Below are positions 51,223 to 63,829 of a stretch of DNA of 64,000 nt, piece by piece. Positions within the stretch are counted from its first letter, which is position 1. The number at the start of each line of letters is the position of its first letter. The DNA comes from Tetradesmus obliquus (Eukaryota; Chlorophyta; Chlorophyceae; Sphaeropleales; Scenedesmaceae), in contig CP126191.1 of assembly GCA_030272155.1 (NCBI GenBank), positions 6,098,501 through 6,162,500 of the forward strand, in the 5' to 3' direction. Under the pieces are notes generated by a model. That model saw only the letters and a list, made by a program, of their open reading frames with translations. It was not told the origin of the DNA and ran no database searches. The position numbers and the translations under genes are program-made.

Positions 51223-53676
51223 ATGTTTGCGGGGCTCGAGGCAGACCTGATTTCTTCATCTCCTGGTGTTGCTGCCAAGCCAGCTAGAAACAAACGCAAG
51301 GATCCAAAGGTGAACCAATGCTTTCATGGTCAGAGACAACTTGAGATGCTTGTGAAGGTTTAACACATCAGCAGGGCAACCGGTAGCATGCAAACCTTTC
51401 AAAACATGTGTATACTTGTAGCAACCCTGCTGGCGTTGAAGTACAGAGAACACTGCTTGCAGGCACAGTGACAGGGCAATCGCCAACACGTTACTTGTCG
51501 TGCAGGTTTGGCTTGCAGGAGAGCTAATTGTGCGGTGTGAGAACCAGGGGCTCACTTCTTTGCCGCCTCAGCTCTGGCTGAAGACAACGCTGCGCACGCT
51601 GGTGCTGACTGGCAATGCCTTGGCGTGCCTGCCACCAGACATACAGCTGTTGAAGGAGCTGAGGGAACTGCACTTGGGCCACAATCAGCTGGCGCAGCTT
51701 CCAGACGAGTTATGCTTGCTGTCGCAGTTGCAGCACCTGGATGTGCAGCACAACCAGTTGACTGAGGTGCCTGCTGGACTGTGCAGGTGGGTTGGCAGCA
51801 CACCCAACAGTATAATGTTTGCTATCAACATTATATCATCAAGGCTACAGCTGTAGGAGGCACAAAGCGTACAATTGAAGTTTGCAGAAACAAGCTTTGT
51901 CCACGTGTAATGAAACCTGCCTGAACATGCTCAACTGCTGCTGGACCGGCGCAGGCTGGTGCACCTGGCTGTTCTCAACCTGGATGGCAACCCCCTGCGC
52001 CCAGCACTGCAACAGCTGTGGGGTGCACCAACATCAGGTACCAGCAGTCAGCAGCAGCCGCCACTTTCAGGCAGGCAGGCAGCAGCTGCAGCAACATCCA
52101 GGGTGAAGGACAGCACACAGGCAGTGCTGCAGCACCTGCTGGAGCAGCAGGTGTGTTGAAATGGCAGCAGACGTGTCTATCTGCTTAAACCATGTTGATA
52201 CACAAGAGTTACCTGGTTGAAATATTGGTGCCCTTGCCCTGAGCTTGCGTCAAGCTCATCAGTAGCGTTAGCTTGACATTCAAAGGGATAACCATGCAAG
52301 CCTATAACAAGCACGTGCCATGTTCTGCAACCCCACATCATCGCCATTTATGTCTTGCTGCAGGACCCCGCGACTGTGCTGCAGGTGAAGCAGGCCAAGC
52401 TGCAGCTGCTGCAGCAAGCCAGCACCCAGCAGATCCTCAAGCTGCTGCATGTTGCCAACCCGGACAGCCTGGCAAACTGTGCCAGCATTGCAACCGGCAC
52501 AGGGCTCAGCAGCAGCCTGGTCCAGAGGATTCAGCAGGCACAGGCGGCCACTGCAGAAATGCAGGCGGCGCTAGCAGCTGTACAGGACATGCAGGGCAGC
52601 AGCACACCCACTGGCTTAGAAGCGGGAGGCGCAGCACACGAGCAGTTGTCTTCTGCACTGCGGCAGTTTGAGTCGCTTTGCAAGCCTGGTGAGGCCAGTT
52701 GTCGGGTACATCTAACAGTGCGCTGGTTGTGCATGCACAGCCTCTGACGAAGACGCACCAACTCTGACGTGGCACATGGGCGACTATCAGTTGCCGAGCA
52801 CTAGCGCACGTCTGCAAGCTCACAAGCGTCGGTCATCAGGCATGCACCGTATCTGGCATCCATAGATGTCTGATGCATGCAGGCAGATCACCTACTAGGA
52901 TGGGCAGATCACCTACTAGCTAGTAGCTTTTACCCAGCTGCGCCCGTATGTTTGCAGGACGGCCCAGCGGGCCAGTGTATGCAGCTGCACATGCTATGTG
53001 GCGCAACCTGCAGCGGCAGGCGCTGGAGCGAGGCTGGCGGTGCAGCAGCCCTAAGAGCCCGGCGCCAGCAGCAGCGCCAGCAGAAGATAACGCAGAAGGT
53101 AGAGCTACGGACACCGCTCAGCATGATGGTTCTGTCAGGAGCAGCAGCAGCTCACCGCTAGGTGGCCGGCGCTTTCTCACCGTGCAAGAGCAGACACGCC
53201 AGCGCCTGGAGGCTGCTGGGGCTAAGAAGTACCAGGAGTGGGCGGCAGAGAAGCAGCGTGCAGAGCAGCTGGAGCGGCAGCGCGTGGCGGTGAGTGTCAG
53301 GCATGCAGGCTGGCTGCCAGGCTGGACTGTATGCATCAACACTGACACTTTAATGTACAGCCAATTGGCTTGCACGTACACATGATCTTGTTCTTTGTGG
53401 GCCGCGGCTTGTTCTCTGCAAGTCAACAAGCTGCATCCTGCCATCCACGTGCAGGCGCTAGCACAGCAGCAGGCGCAATCCAAGGTTCACGTGGTTGCAA
53501 GCAGAGCAGCCAAAGCTGTGGACAACTGTGCCAAGGAGAAGGCATGGCCCAGCAAGGTAGAGCAGTTTGCGCATGGCACCTTCAGCCTGCCACCCGAGCA
53601 GCTAAAGGCCATCAGGCGTGCCTACCAGCGGCCGCCACTATTGCAGAGCGAGGGCTCAGACGAAGGCAGCAGCTGA
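51223..53676 (+). CDS. Leucine-rich repeat protein with coiled-coil C terminus
   Basis: Six exons (51223-51309, 51506-51786, 51955-52150, 52364-52688, 52958-53289, 53455-53676) join in frame to about 480 residues. After a short basic start (MFAGLEADLIS, then KPARNKRKDPK) come about four leucine-rich repeats with the SDS22/plant-intracellular style: LTSLPPQLWLKTTLRTLVLT, LPPDIQLLKELRELHLGHN, LPDELCLLSQLQHLDVQHN and HLAVLNLDGNPL. The C-terminal half is predicted helical: QVKQAKLQLLQQASTQQILK, then RFLTVQEQTRQRLEAAG and KQRAEQLERQR, a likely coiled coil. No kinase, F-box or other catalytic domain is visible. It is presumably an intracellular scaffold. The specific family is not recognised. Confidence 0.8.
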
Positions 53677-54002
53677 ATCAAATAGAACTAGCAGTACATC
53701 AGCGTTCTAGCATCACCAGGTCTGCAGGATCTGCATGAGTTGAGTTCAACTTGCTTGTGTTGTCATGTGACGGTTGACCTTGCTCGGTTGAAGGTTTTCC
53801 GTACCTTGTAAGATAGCACACAACTGGACGTGATGCTGCTCTGTGTGTAAACGGTTGAAGCATGCAAACGTTTGGGAATACAGTCTGCATGCTCGCACTC
53901 CACTTGCCAACGAAGCGTACAGTCATTGTTGATGCGCAGTTTAATGCACGCAGCAAAAGCGCTCATAGTACACTAGTAACGTACGTAAATAAAATTCCCA
54001 GG
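53677..54002. other. Short intergenic gap
   Basis: About 325 bp. An alternative upstream ATG of the next gene lies at 53862 in frame with its first exon; otherwise nothing is seen. Confidence 0.45.
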
Positions 54003-56836
54003 ATGCTAGGCTCTGCCAGGGCTGCCACGTTGGTGTTCAGGAGTTCAAGCAGCAGCGATGGGGGTGATGGCAGCAGCTACCAGACAGCGAGCAGAAGTAA
54101 CGCCAGCAGGCGACACAGGAGGTCAAAGTCATGGGCCAGTATGGACAGCCTGGCAGACTTGAACATACCGCTAAGTCCAGGCCAGGCACTGGAGAGACTG
54201 CTGCTGGAGTCATGGATGGTCGCAGGGTAAGGCAGTGAACAAGTTGTTGTGCTGGAGCAGCTCATAACCACATATACATACACATTCTAAAACAGTTGCA
54301 TATGCCAGCTGCACGCAGCTATTGTGTGCATTTGCTAGCCTGGCGCTGTTGTGCAACCAGCACAGGAGCGGCAGTAACGTCAGCACAAACGATGGGGAGC
54401 ATGTGCGCCAGTATGCAAATGCAGTGAATGTTCTGCTTGCACGACTCCCACACTGCGTCGGGTGCTGCTGTTGCAGTCTGGCGCTGAAGCTGTGGTCATA
54501 CCTGGGGCTGGGCTGGAAGTGGCTGGTGCAAGTGTACAGGCTGGTGCTGTACGCATTGTTCCTGCTGCCAGGCTTCCTGCAGGTGCGGTGAGGCGCAGCC
54601 ATAGCAACAGCACACGCACCAGCAAAAGCGTAAGACACTGCTTGAAGCGCTGCTGCTAACAGCTAAGGGTGTCTGGTGGGTGGCTTCCATTGTCCTGCAA
54701 GCACTTCATGAGCATCTCAACCTGACCATGTTGTGTGGCGTGGCATGCAGATGATCTACTACTACTACACATCACCAAGCGTGAAGCGCAGTGTCATCTA
54801 TGGTAGAAAGGTAAATGCAGTTCAATAAGCATTGTGCACGTTAGGGAGAATGCACAGCCACAGGTTGTAGGTGTACTTGCAGCAATCCCGCATGCCTTGG
54901 TTGGCAATCGCTACACAGCAAGCCGTTGCAGCAGCTAACATCAATTATTGAGCAGCAGATCAGCTGGTAGTAACCGCTGGTAGTAATGCAAGCACACAAG
55001 CTGCCGCAGCTCTGAAATGTTCTGGACAATGAACAAGCGAAGGTCAGCAACTGCTGGTTGCCTGCCTTGCTGTGCCTGCAGCCCAGGCAGAGGCTGGACC
55101 TGTACGTGCCGAAGAACGCAGAAGCGGGGGAGCTGCCAGTCGTTATCTTTGTCACAGGTGAGCAAGGTGGCACACCAACTGGACTGGCTTGTGTGCTGGT
55201 ATGCCCAGCAACAGCAACGTTCATGCAAGTTTTCCGACTTGCAGGAACTTGGAACGCAGCGTAGTTTGAGTCCACCAAGCATGCCAAGCTTCACCACTAC
55301 AATAGTATAGTGCACTCACTCTACTGCATGCATGTGATTGACGTGTTGTGCATGCTCCGCAGGTGGCGCATGGACCATAGGCTACAAGGCCTGGGGTGCG
55401 CTGCTGGGCAGGCGGCTGTGTGAGGCAGGCGTGATCGTGGCGTGCCTGGACTACAGGAACTTCCCGCAGGTGCGGTTGGCTGCGCTGCCGCTGACACTGT
55501 TCTCCGCAGACTGAGGCCTGGCAGCATAAACTGCTGCCTCAGCAGCCCCGCCAACGGTTCACGGCTTGTCTTGGTCGAACACAGACAGCCAGACGTTGGG
55601 TGTTGAACAGGGCTGTCTCTTGCAGTGTGTTTGCGCTTGCAAGCACACTTGTGCACAATATCACCACTCCTGCTGACTGCCTGTGCACAGAGCCTGTCGA
55701 TTACGCATTGTGCACCTGTGTACCTGCAGGGCAGCGCACTGGACATGCTGGAGGACGTGAACACTGGCATTGCGTGGGTGCTGCGCAAGGTGCAGCGCTA
55801 CGGCGGCAACCCCGACCAAGTGTGGCTGGTGGGGCAGAGCGCGGGCGGCCAGCTGGCGATGCTGGCGCTGCTCAGCCAGGCTGCACAGGTACGCCTGGCC
55901 AGCTGGCGGCTGCTGACACATCATTGTCCAGGTTTGTGACGCCAGGGCCTATGTTGCAGCTGTTTTGACCACATACGGGTGGCTCATGCCTGCTACAGAT
56001 ACTTTTGTATGCTTGCTCGGGTGCCTGATTCTGTTGTTACCGCTGGTGCCCGTCTGTTGTGCAGGCGGCCACAGGCCAGGCAGTACTGGGTGGTGCGCCG
56101 CTGTGGCACCCATCCTGCCTGAGCGGCTTTGTGGGTGTATCTGGCGCGTATGACCTGGAGGGCCTGGCAGCACACCTGCACAGGCGCGGGCTGTACAAGA
56201 ACCTGCTGGACACAATCATGAGCATCGATGGCCAGGTGAGGGCCAGGCGTTTTAGTGGATGTGGGACTGTCCATACTGAATGGGTAGGACAGGAGGTGGT
56301 GGTGCTGCTTTATGGGGCTCCTGTGTGAGGGAATGCTGCGGTTGTACGAGCGGAGGTCCAGCACCAAGCTGACTGTCCTGAGGTGACCTGGCAATGTGCA
56401 GCAGGTTGCTTGCCGTGACTGCGTCTGTGTACCATCACCTGGTTTTAAAGTGATACAGCTACATGCTGCTGCTGCTCCGCAGGTGGCCTACGAGCTGCTG
56501 TCGCCCCTGCACGCTGCGCGCAACCCGCCCCCAAACCTGGCCGCGTTCATGCCGCCGGTGCTGCTGATGCACGGCACCACCGACAAGTCGGTGCCAGTGG
56601 CCAGCAGCCTGCTGCTGAGCGATGCACTCACTGCCGCTGGCGTGGAGAGCTCGGTGCAGCTGCTGCCCGGCAAGACGCACACAGACCTGCTGCTGGAGGA
56701 TGCACTGGGTGGCGGCAGGGATGTGCTGTCTGACAGCATCCTGGCGTGCATCACCGGCAGGGAGGATGTCAGCGACCACCCCAGCATGTGCCCCAAGCTG
56801 CTGGTGCGGCTGGCTGGCTGCGTGTGCCCGTTCTGA
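54003..56836 (+). CDS. ICME: Isoprenylcysteine alpha-carbonyl methylesterase-like protein
   Basis: This alpha/beta-hydrolase resembles plant ICME, which removes the methyl ester from the carboxyl-methylated prenylcysteine of CaaX proteins at the ER/Golgi. Eight exons (54003-54226, 54366-54582, 54751-54810, 55082-55157, 55363-55469, 55730-55888, 56065-56235, 56483-56836) join in frame to 455 residues. The N terminus is Ser-rich ([23 protein letters not shown]), then comes a membrane segment ([17 protein letters not shown]) and [20 protein letters not shown]. Hydrolase motifs are [18 protein letters not shown] (oxyanion region), DYRNFPQGSALDM, GQSAGGQ (catalytic Ser), [11 protein letters not shown] (Asp) and [15 protein letters not shown] (His). 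The start at 54003 is preferred; one at 53862 would add 47 residues. Confidence 0.9.
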
Positions 56837-59036
56837 GTGGGCTTGCAGGCAGCGGTGTTATTCTTGTGTGTATTATGGTGTGTCATTCATTGAGTCGTTC
56901 TGACCTGACTGGGGTGCCAAGCACATGGCTGTGCTTGTGTTATGCAGCGTGGCTTGCACTGTCCTGCATATGTGAGCTTTGCGTGGGTTGTGTGCTCGAC
57001 TTGTCTGTTCCTACGCTGCATGTATCATGTGACTGTACAGCACTTCTGCAGGCAGATTTTGATTTACTGAGGGGGAGGGGTTTGGCAAGCAGGTGACTAG
57101 CACCTCTTGCAGCAGCACTTGTTGACATGTCAGCAGGGTTTTGCTACTACGTAAGCAGCATTCAGCTACATCTTCACAAATGTTCGTTGACTCGCCTTGG
57201 CAGGGAAGATGTACTTCGCCTGACCTTTTGGTGCCTGCTGCAACTGCAGGCAGTTCTACAGTAGATTTGCTCGGTTTGATCAGTCTTGACGTGGTCTGCT
57301 TGATGTCGAGCATGATCATGCAATGTATGAGCTGCGTACCAGCGTCACCTTGTTAGCCATCTGCTGCAGCAACCACACAATGCACGATGGCAGCTGCTCC
57401 CATTGTTGAGTTGCAGGCTTCAGTTCATGTCACTCGCCTGCAAGAGGCGCTGTGGCTGTGTCAGAGCTTGATGACATCTTCCAGCACATGTGCTGTACAG
57501 GGTAAGACCTGAGCATGTCAGGGCATTACTTGTGCTCTGTCAGACATTGACATGCATATGTAAGGCGTGCATGCTGGATGCAAATTAACAGCATAGCATG
57601 GTGCTCTCTGCAGCAATGACAGGACCTGCCACATGCGTTTTTTTGGTGGATCACGCAACAGTCACATCTGGCTGTGCTGCTGCGGGCGGCTGCTGTCACC
57701 TTGCCACGCCAAGCCTCACAGCAACTCACATTGCCATGGCTCTTCTTGGACCATATGAGAGTAGCCGTGTCATGAAGTGATGGCTGTGCAAGTTGTGGCT
57801 GCAAGCCGTGCAATGGCTGCCTGCTGCACCCGCACTCTGGCGCGCACGTGCACAGCACGGCAAGGGACACCATGGTGTCTCCTTTATCAGTCGCCCTGAC
57901 TGTCTTTGCCGAGGCCGAGAACATTCAGTGCCGTTGTTGTCTGTGCCAGTTACGGCTCCACGCCAATGTTCATCCATTAATGTAGTGTTACCGAGCTTAG
58001 CGTGCCGGGTGACATTGCATCACCGTGGTCGTGGTGTGTTGCTGTGTACAACACTTGTAAAACGTGTTACACGTGCACGTGTGCGTGCTGTTTATGTTCT
58101 TGGGGCCCATGTTGACCAGTAGTGCGCGTGCGCTGCTGGCTGCTAAGGTTCAACCTTGGGCTGTGTGAACACCTATTATACAGAGCTCGCGCATTGGCAT
58201 GCTGTAACAATTACAATCACAGAAGGTACTGCTTGCGGAGCCTCCTTGATGACGAGCTCGTCATCCCTTCGAGGGGATGCATGCTGGCCTTGGAAACCCA
58301 AACCAAAAGCAGCATCGATATCCAGCGATATCGCGGACCACCTCGCCCCACAGGCGTGCAAGGGGCAAGCCAGCAATGCAGAATGCAGCGCCGTTAACAA
58401 TAACTGCAGCTGGAGTGGAGATGCAAGAAAAGATAGAAGCTTGCGCAAGTTCTCAGCACACAGGTGATGTGATTGCATGTACTGCGCAGTACAACACCGT
58501 CTAGTTGGGCCCCATGTAGTGGGCAGCACACCGTGCTGCTATCTGCTGCAAACAGTAGTCGATTGTGCTGGACACCACACGCTGGCACTGCCAGCGTATT
58601 GGCAATACCGAAGCCATTTCCAGCACACAACGTCAGGAGCGGCATTCGCGTCAGCTGTGACAGAACAAGCCATCAGTCACAAACACATTCACTTATCCAT
58701 TTTGTGCACCGCCACCCAAACAGCAGAAACCTGCACCATGACACGGCCACCACAGCAGCAAACACAATTGTTGCCAGCAGTCAATGCCACAAACATGCTG
58801 TGTGAAAGCCCGCAAACAAGCGCAGCACGTAGCAACTGCAAAAGTGCACTCCAACCCTGGGGCCCGAGTTGCACCGTCACCCCAAGGAGCACCAACCCCC
58901 TCACCCAGCAATGGCCCCAGCGGACCAGCAGCATCAGGCCATGCCTGGAGTACTGCGTCAATGACCCAGCAACTGCACCCTAGCCTAATGTACACGGTCA
59001 AACTACCTGGTCAAACTAACAGATCACACCAGATCA
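56837..59036. other. 2.2 kb gene-poor stretch between convergent genes
   Basis: No ORF here shows a conserved motif or a consistent exon chain. It ought to contain two 3' UTRs. A perfect 18-bp palindrome lies at 58248-58265. Confidence 0.5.
58248..58265. repeat. Perfect 18-bp palindrome
   Basis: GATGACGAGCTCGTCATC is self-complementary over 18 bp. It lies in the gap between ICME and AIR synthase, with no assigned function. Confidence 0.9.
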
Positions 59037-61136
59037 TCACACATATGACACGCCGCTGCCCTCCACCACCACACCCAGCTCAAACAGCCCTGCATCAACC
59101 GCCTTTGCTGCTGCCACCTGGCTGGGATCAACAACCACAACCATACCCACGCCGCAGTTAAAAGTGCGGCGCATCTCCGCGTCCGAGATGTTGCCGGCCT
59201 GCTGCAGCCACTGGAACATGGGCGGCACCTGCCAGGCGCTGGTGCTGATGTTCACGCCCAGGCCCTTGGGGATGACGCGGGGGATGTTCTCAGTCATGCC
59301 GCCACCCGTGATGTGCACCAGGCCCTTCAGGCCCACCTGCAGCAGCAGCAGCAAGGCAAGGTGAAACAACAAAGGGTTAGCCCACAAGCAATACTATGGA
59401 TACGGCGTGATAGAAAACAATTGAGCACAGTTACAGCTGCCAGCAATGACAGCGGAAGGAGGGAGCCACATACACCGTTGCGCAAAGCAGCACAGATGTG
59501 GCAGACCAGCAGCAACGCCGCCAAGCAGCAGCTCCCAACGCACCTGCTCATGCAGCGCCATGACGCGCTTCACGTAGATGACGGTGGGCTCCAGCAGCGC
59601 CGCACCCGCGCTGCGGTCCCCGCCCCAAGGCGCAGCATCATGCAGGCTCACGTTGGACACCTCCAGCACCTTGCGCACCAGGCTGAATCCGTTGCTGTGC
59701 ACGCCGCTGCTGGCCATGCCTAGCACCACATCACCCGCCTTGATGGTCTTGCCGGTGATGACCTGGAAAAGCGCAGCAGGGCAGAGAGTAACAGAGCACA
59801 CAACGGGTGAGCGATGATCAGTCGCGGTCGTGCTGTGCCCGTGGAACGCAGGCGCCTTCGTTGACCAGGGTGTGTACAGAGAGTGCTGCATGCAAGCATG
59901 CATAAGCACAGGCGCGACATACGCTAAGAGCCCTGCTCACAAGCCCCACTTGCCCCGCATGTGACTCTGTTGTGCTGCTAGCCACAAGGATGCGCGATAG
60001 CAACTGCAGAGTTCGCATGCAGTGCAACGTGCAATAGCAACTGCATTGCGCATGCTGATGCACGCCTGTGTGGCAGCTTGCTCGCATGCTTGCTTGCTGG
60101 TGCCTCACCTTGTCCTGCTTGACTGCGCCGACAGCAAAGCCGGCCAGGTCGTACTCCCCTTTCTGGTAGAAGCCGGGCATCTCTGCGGTCTCACCGCCCA
60201 GCAGCTGGCAGCCGGACTGCTTGCAGCCGTCCACAATGCCCTTGATCACCTGGAAAGCGCAGAGCAGAGGAGGGACACATGGCAGGCTAATGCATAGTAG
60301 CCGTAATATGCCTGTAGTGTTATATGCGGCGAGGGAAAGGGAGCATCCAGGAGGCACAGTGACGTGGCTAGGTTTTGATGAAACAGTAAAGCTGCTGTGC
60401 AGCACATGTGTCCATGTGCAAGCAAACCAACGTGCACCATGCTGCAAGGGAGGTGCCGCTGCCGCAACATGCACTGCAGCTGTGGCCTGGCCAATGACAC
60501 CAGTGAGCAATAGCTTGGATGCACACAGGTGTTTCGTGCCTTGGTCTATACGCCGGCAGCTACGGTGCACACCATTCCAGCCCAACTCTGTTGCGCATGC
60601 ATAAACTAGCAGTGTCAAAGGGCCTGTTGGCAAGCAGCACAGCATGCATCTCAAGCCCATGTATGCTACTAACCCCTTGACAGCAGGCTCACCTGCTCTG
60701 CAGCATCCACATCCAGCGCGCCAGTTGCGTAGTAGTCCAGGAAGAACAGCGGCTGCGCCCCAGAGGTGATGATGTCGTTCACACTCATGGCCACCAGGTC
60801 GATGCCCACTGTGTCGTGCTTGTTCATGTCAAAGGCAAGCTTCAGCTTCGTGCCCACGCCGTCTGTGCCTGCCACCAGGTAGGAATCACCGAATGGCACC
60901 AGGCCACTGAAGCCCCCAATGGTGGGGTTGAGCTGTTGAATGCGCTTCACCAGCTCATCGCCGGCATCAATGTCGACACCTGCTGCTTTGTAGCTGAGCC
61001 CTTCCTGCGGCGCTGCAGTGACTGCGCAACCCAGCTGCTTGTTTCGAACCCTGCGACTGCTGACTGCGACCACTGGCCTGCCCAGGGACTGCTTGCAGGA
61101 GCAGCGCACCCGCTGAGCCTGCTGTGTAAGCGACAT
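59037..61136 (-). CDS. PUR5: Phosphoribosylformylglycinamidine cyclo-ligase (AIR synthase)
   Basis: This enzyme catalyses the fifth step of de novo purine synthesis, closing FGAM to aminoimidazole ribotide with ATP. Four exons (61136-60693, 60249-60109, 59762-59544, 59336-59037) join in frame to 367 residues. PurM motifs are [32 protein letters not shown] (glycine-rich ATP/phosphate segment), [53 protein letters not shown] and [15 protein letters not shown]. It is monofunctional, as in plants and bacteria, not fused to GARS/GART as in animals. The first ~45 residues ([18 protein letters not shown], then [12 protein letters not shown]) are basic, Ser-rich and acid-poor, consistent with a plastid transit peptide. 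Confidence 0.95.
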
Positions 61137-61547
61137 AATGCTGTTGGAAGGGGCAAGGCGATCAGTGGGCTAGCGGTGACAGAGTGGTGTGCTGCTGCAC
61201 AGAAGGTTGGCGCCGTGTTTGAGCCCTGTTTATGACAGAAGCTTCATATGGCTGGTGTAAGCAGTGATCAAGACTATCAGCTACAAGTTTTCGATCATGC
61301 GTGCCGTGCGGGACCAGCAACGTGACCACACCTGTTACCCCTGCCTGTTACATGACAAGGGTTGTTGACATGCGAGCTTTTCAGCGATCTATAATGTCTG
61401 ACGAATTGCTGAAATAACTAACCAATATTTTCATTGGCCACACGCGTCGTTTTCCACTTTCAAATTGTTTCGTTGTCCGCATCAGCAGCTGCTGCCGGCC
61501 CGTTGCTCATAATCCTCTCGCTGGTGAACTCTTAGCCCAGCAGCAGC
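61137..61547. promoter_or_regulatory. Divergent intergenic region, PUR5 / PEX19
   Basis: These 411 bp separate the two start codons, with no other gene. Both promoters are expected here. No element is singled out. Confidence 0.5.
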
Positions 61548-62953
61548 ATGAGCCAACTAGATCGCTTCCTTGATGGTGGGTTTTGTTGTGAAGCTTGGTT
61601 ATATAAACCAGCTGCTGCTGGTGGAGGTGCTGGTGCTGGCGCTGGTCCTAGTGATGGCGATTGCTGTGCTGGTGTTGAATTATCCCCCCATGCCTGCTGC
61701 TTACAGATGCTCTGGCGGGGTTTGATGACGACGAAGAAGGCTTTCAACATGTTGGCCCACCTGCCCGGTAAGGTTGGAACACGTGCAGAGGCTGTAGCAC
61801 TGCTTGCCTGGTATCTCGAGATAATAGTTGCTGCATGCTGCATGCATGGCAGAAACTGAGCACACTGTACACAGCAACTCCTTCTCATGTGCTTTACACA
61901 CGCTGGCCGCATGCATGTGTTGTTGCGCGCAGTGTACTCGTCAACGTTGGTGCACAAGCAGCAACCAGCAGTGGCTTGGTGCCGCCAGCAGCACCACAGC
62001 CTGCAGCACAGCACAGCAGCAGTAGTAGCAGTTACGAGCAAGCAGGCGTTAGTCAAGCAGTCAGCAGTGCACCAACACCACCAGCAGCAGCAGCAGCAGC
62101 AGCAGCAGGCTCACAGGCTAAAGGCTTGCCAAGTTTGCAGTTTGACCCGCTCAAAAGGAAGAAGAAAGCCAAGCCTGCTGCGGATCCAGCAGCAGCAGCA
62201 GTTGGCGCAGCAGGCGATGCTGCCAGACCTGCTCTGACGCCTCAGGTGCAGCAGCTGCAGGAGGACATGGCTAAGCTCTTCAGTGAGTGGTCACAAGGTG
62301 GGTGAGGGGTTACTGACGCTGCAAGGAAAATTGCTCTGCAGCCTGCTTCCTCTACATGTGCAGACACGCAAACGCTCAGTTTTTTTGTTTACATTTCTAT
62401 TTGGAGTTTGTTGTGGCAGTGGGTGTTGGTACTGGTACAATCCAGCTGTGCCATAGAAGTAGGACACAACCTTGGAGCATTGCCACCTGCAGCCAGTGCT
62501 GTTGCATCAGGCCCTTCCAGGTCGCAGCATGGCCAACAGAAGCAGCAGCAGGCTGTTGCCGGTACACTTCATAGTGGCTATAGCGCACTATGCACGGCAG
62601 TGCTCTGCACACAAACCTACACGCTACGCAGTGTGCTCACCTTGGCCCTCTGTGTGCTGCTGTCAATCGTGCAGCAATGCACCCAGAAGCAGATGCGGAG
62701 CCAGATGCAGCAGCCGCAACAGCAGCAGCGCACCAGCAGCGGGGCGGCTCCTCGGTGCTGGCGGCACTGGCAGAGCAGACGCAGCGCACAGTAGAGCAGC
62801 AGTCGCGCATGCGCCCGCCGCCTGCAGGGCCCGCAGCAGCAGCAGCGGCAGCAGCAGCAGATGGTGGTGGCGGGGAGGAGATGAATGCGATCGTGGATGT
62901 TGTGATGCAGCACTTGCTGAGCAAGGACGTGCTGTATCAACCAATGAAGGTGG

Positions 62954-62984
<31 letters not shown>

Positions 62985-63829
62985 GGACAGTTGACTTGCG
63001 GCACGCTGTTGATGTTAGCTACTTACTGACAGATGGTGACAGATGGTGATGTGAAGTAGTGCGAGGCACGCATGCAGCAGGTCACCTCTTCTGCTTGAGC
63101 TGCATGCATAGCACACGCCGCTTGTGCAGCTTATGTCACATGCGCTTCACATGCGTCTGCGCACACCTGCATCGCCTTCATTCCCACCCCCACAGGAGAT
63201 CATGGAGAAGTACCCACCCTGGCTGGACAGGCAGGCGGCAGGCGGCAGCAGCAGCAGTGGCTTGTCTCCTGAGGACCTTGAGCGCTACAAGGCTCAGTAT
63301 GACTGCATCACGCAACTTGTGGCGGCGTATGAGAGCGAGCCGGGCAACACAGCCAAGATCATGGCGCTGCTGCAGGAGGTGCGTGCGGGGAAGGCAGTGG
63401 CAGCAGCTGCTGCTGGCGCTGGCTTGGTGCTACGTGGCAGCTCTGTTTCGCAGTTGCTGTGCGTCAGCTGGGGCATTCGAAACTGTATGTATCAAGCAAG
63501 CAGACTTTCAGGCTGTTGAAAGCACCTCGCGCATTACCAGCAGCTGGTGCAGCCAGCGCTGCCACCACCTGCTCTCAGTCGTGTACCGAACCACTCTGTG
63601 CTGGCCTGGCCTGGCCTGCTGCTGCGCGCAGATGCAAGCCTGTGGGGAGCCGCCGGCAGACATCGTGCAGGAGATGAGCAGCGCCATTGCAGCAGACCTG
63701 CCGCCAGGCGCTGGCGGGGAGGGCGAGGGCGGCAACCCTGCTGCCGGCTTGAATTTGGATGGGCTGGACTTTGGTGATGTTGACCTGGAGCAGCTGCCGC
63801 AGGAGCTGAAGAACTGCCCGGTGCAGTGA
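61548..63829 (+). CDS. PEX19: Peroxin-19, import receptor for peroxisomal membrane proteins
   Basis: Cytosolic chaperone that binds newly made peroxisomal membrane proteins and docks on PEX3. Clear exons are 61548-61575, 61707-61767, 61934 to about 62282-62299, one ending at 62949, 63196-63378 and 63632-63829. The joins between about 62282 and 62660 are not settled and one further exon may lie near 62440-62560. The N terminus MSQLDRFLDDALAGFDDDEE is the conserved PEX3-binding acidic helix. Then come GLPSLQFDPLKRKKKAKP, QQLQEDMAKLFSEW and EEMNAIVDVVMQHLLSKDVL. The diagnostic stretch is YQPMKEIMEKYPPWLDRQ, followed by ERYKAQYDCITQLVAAYESE. The C-terminal end is ELKNCPVQ, whose last four residues CPVQ form a CaaX box of the farnesyl type (X = Gln), as known for yeast, animal and plant PEX19. 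Poly-Ala linkers lengthen the middle. Confidence 0.9.

Noticed and set aside
58477-58983. 168-residue plus ORF in the gap before PUR5
   Set aside because: Composition is Thr/Gln/His-rich without motifs, no paired exons or splice logic, and another frame is equally open.
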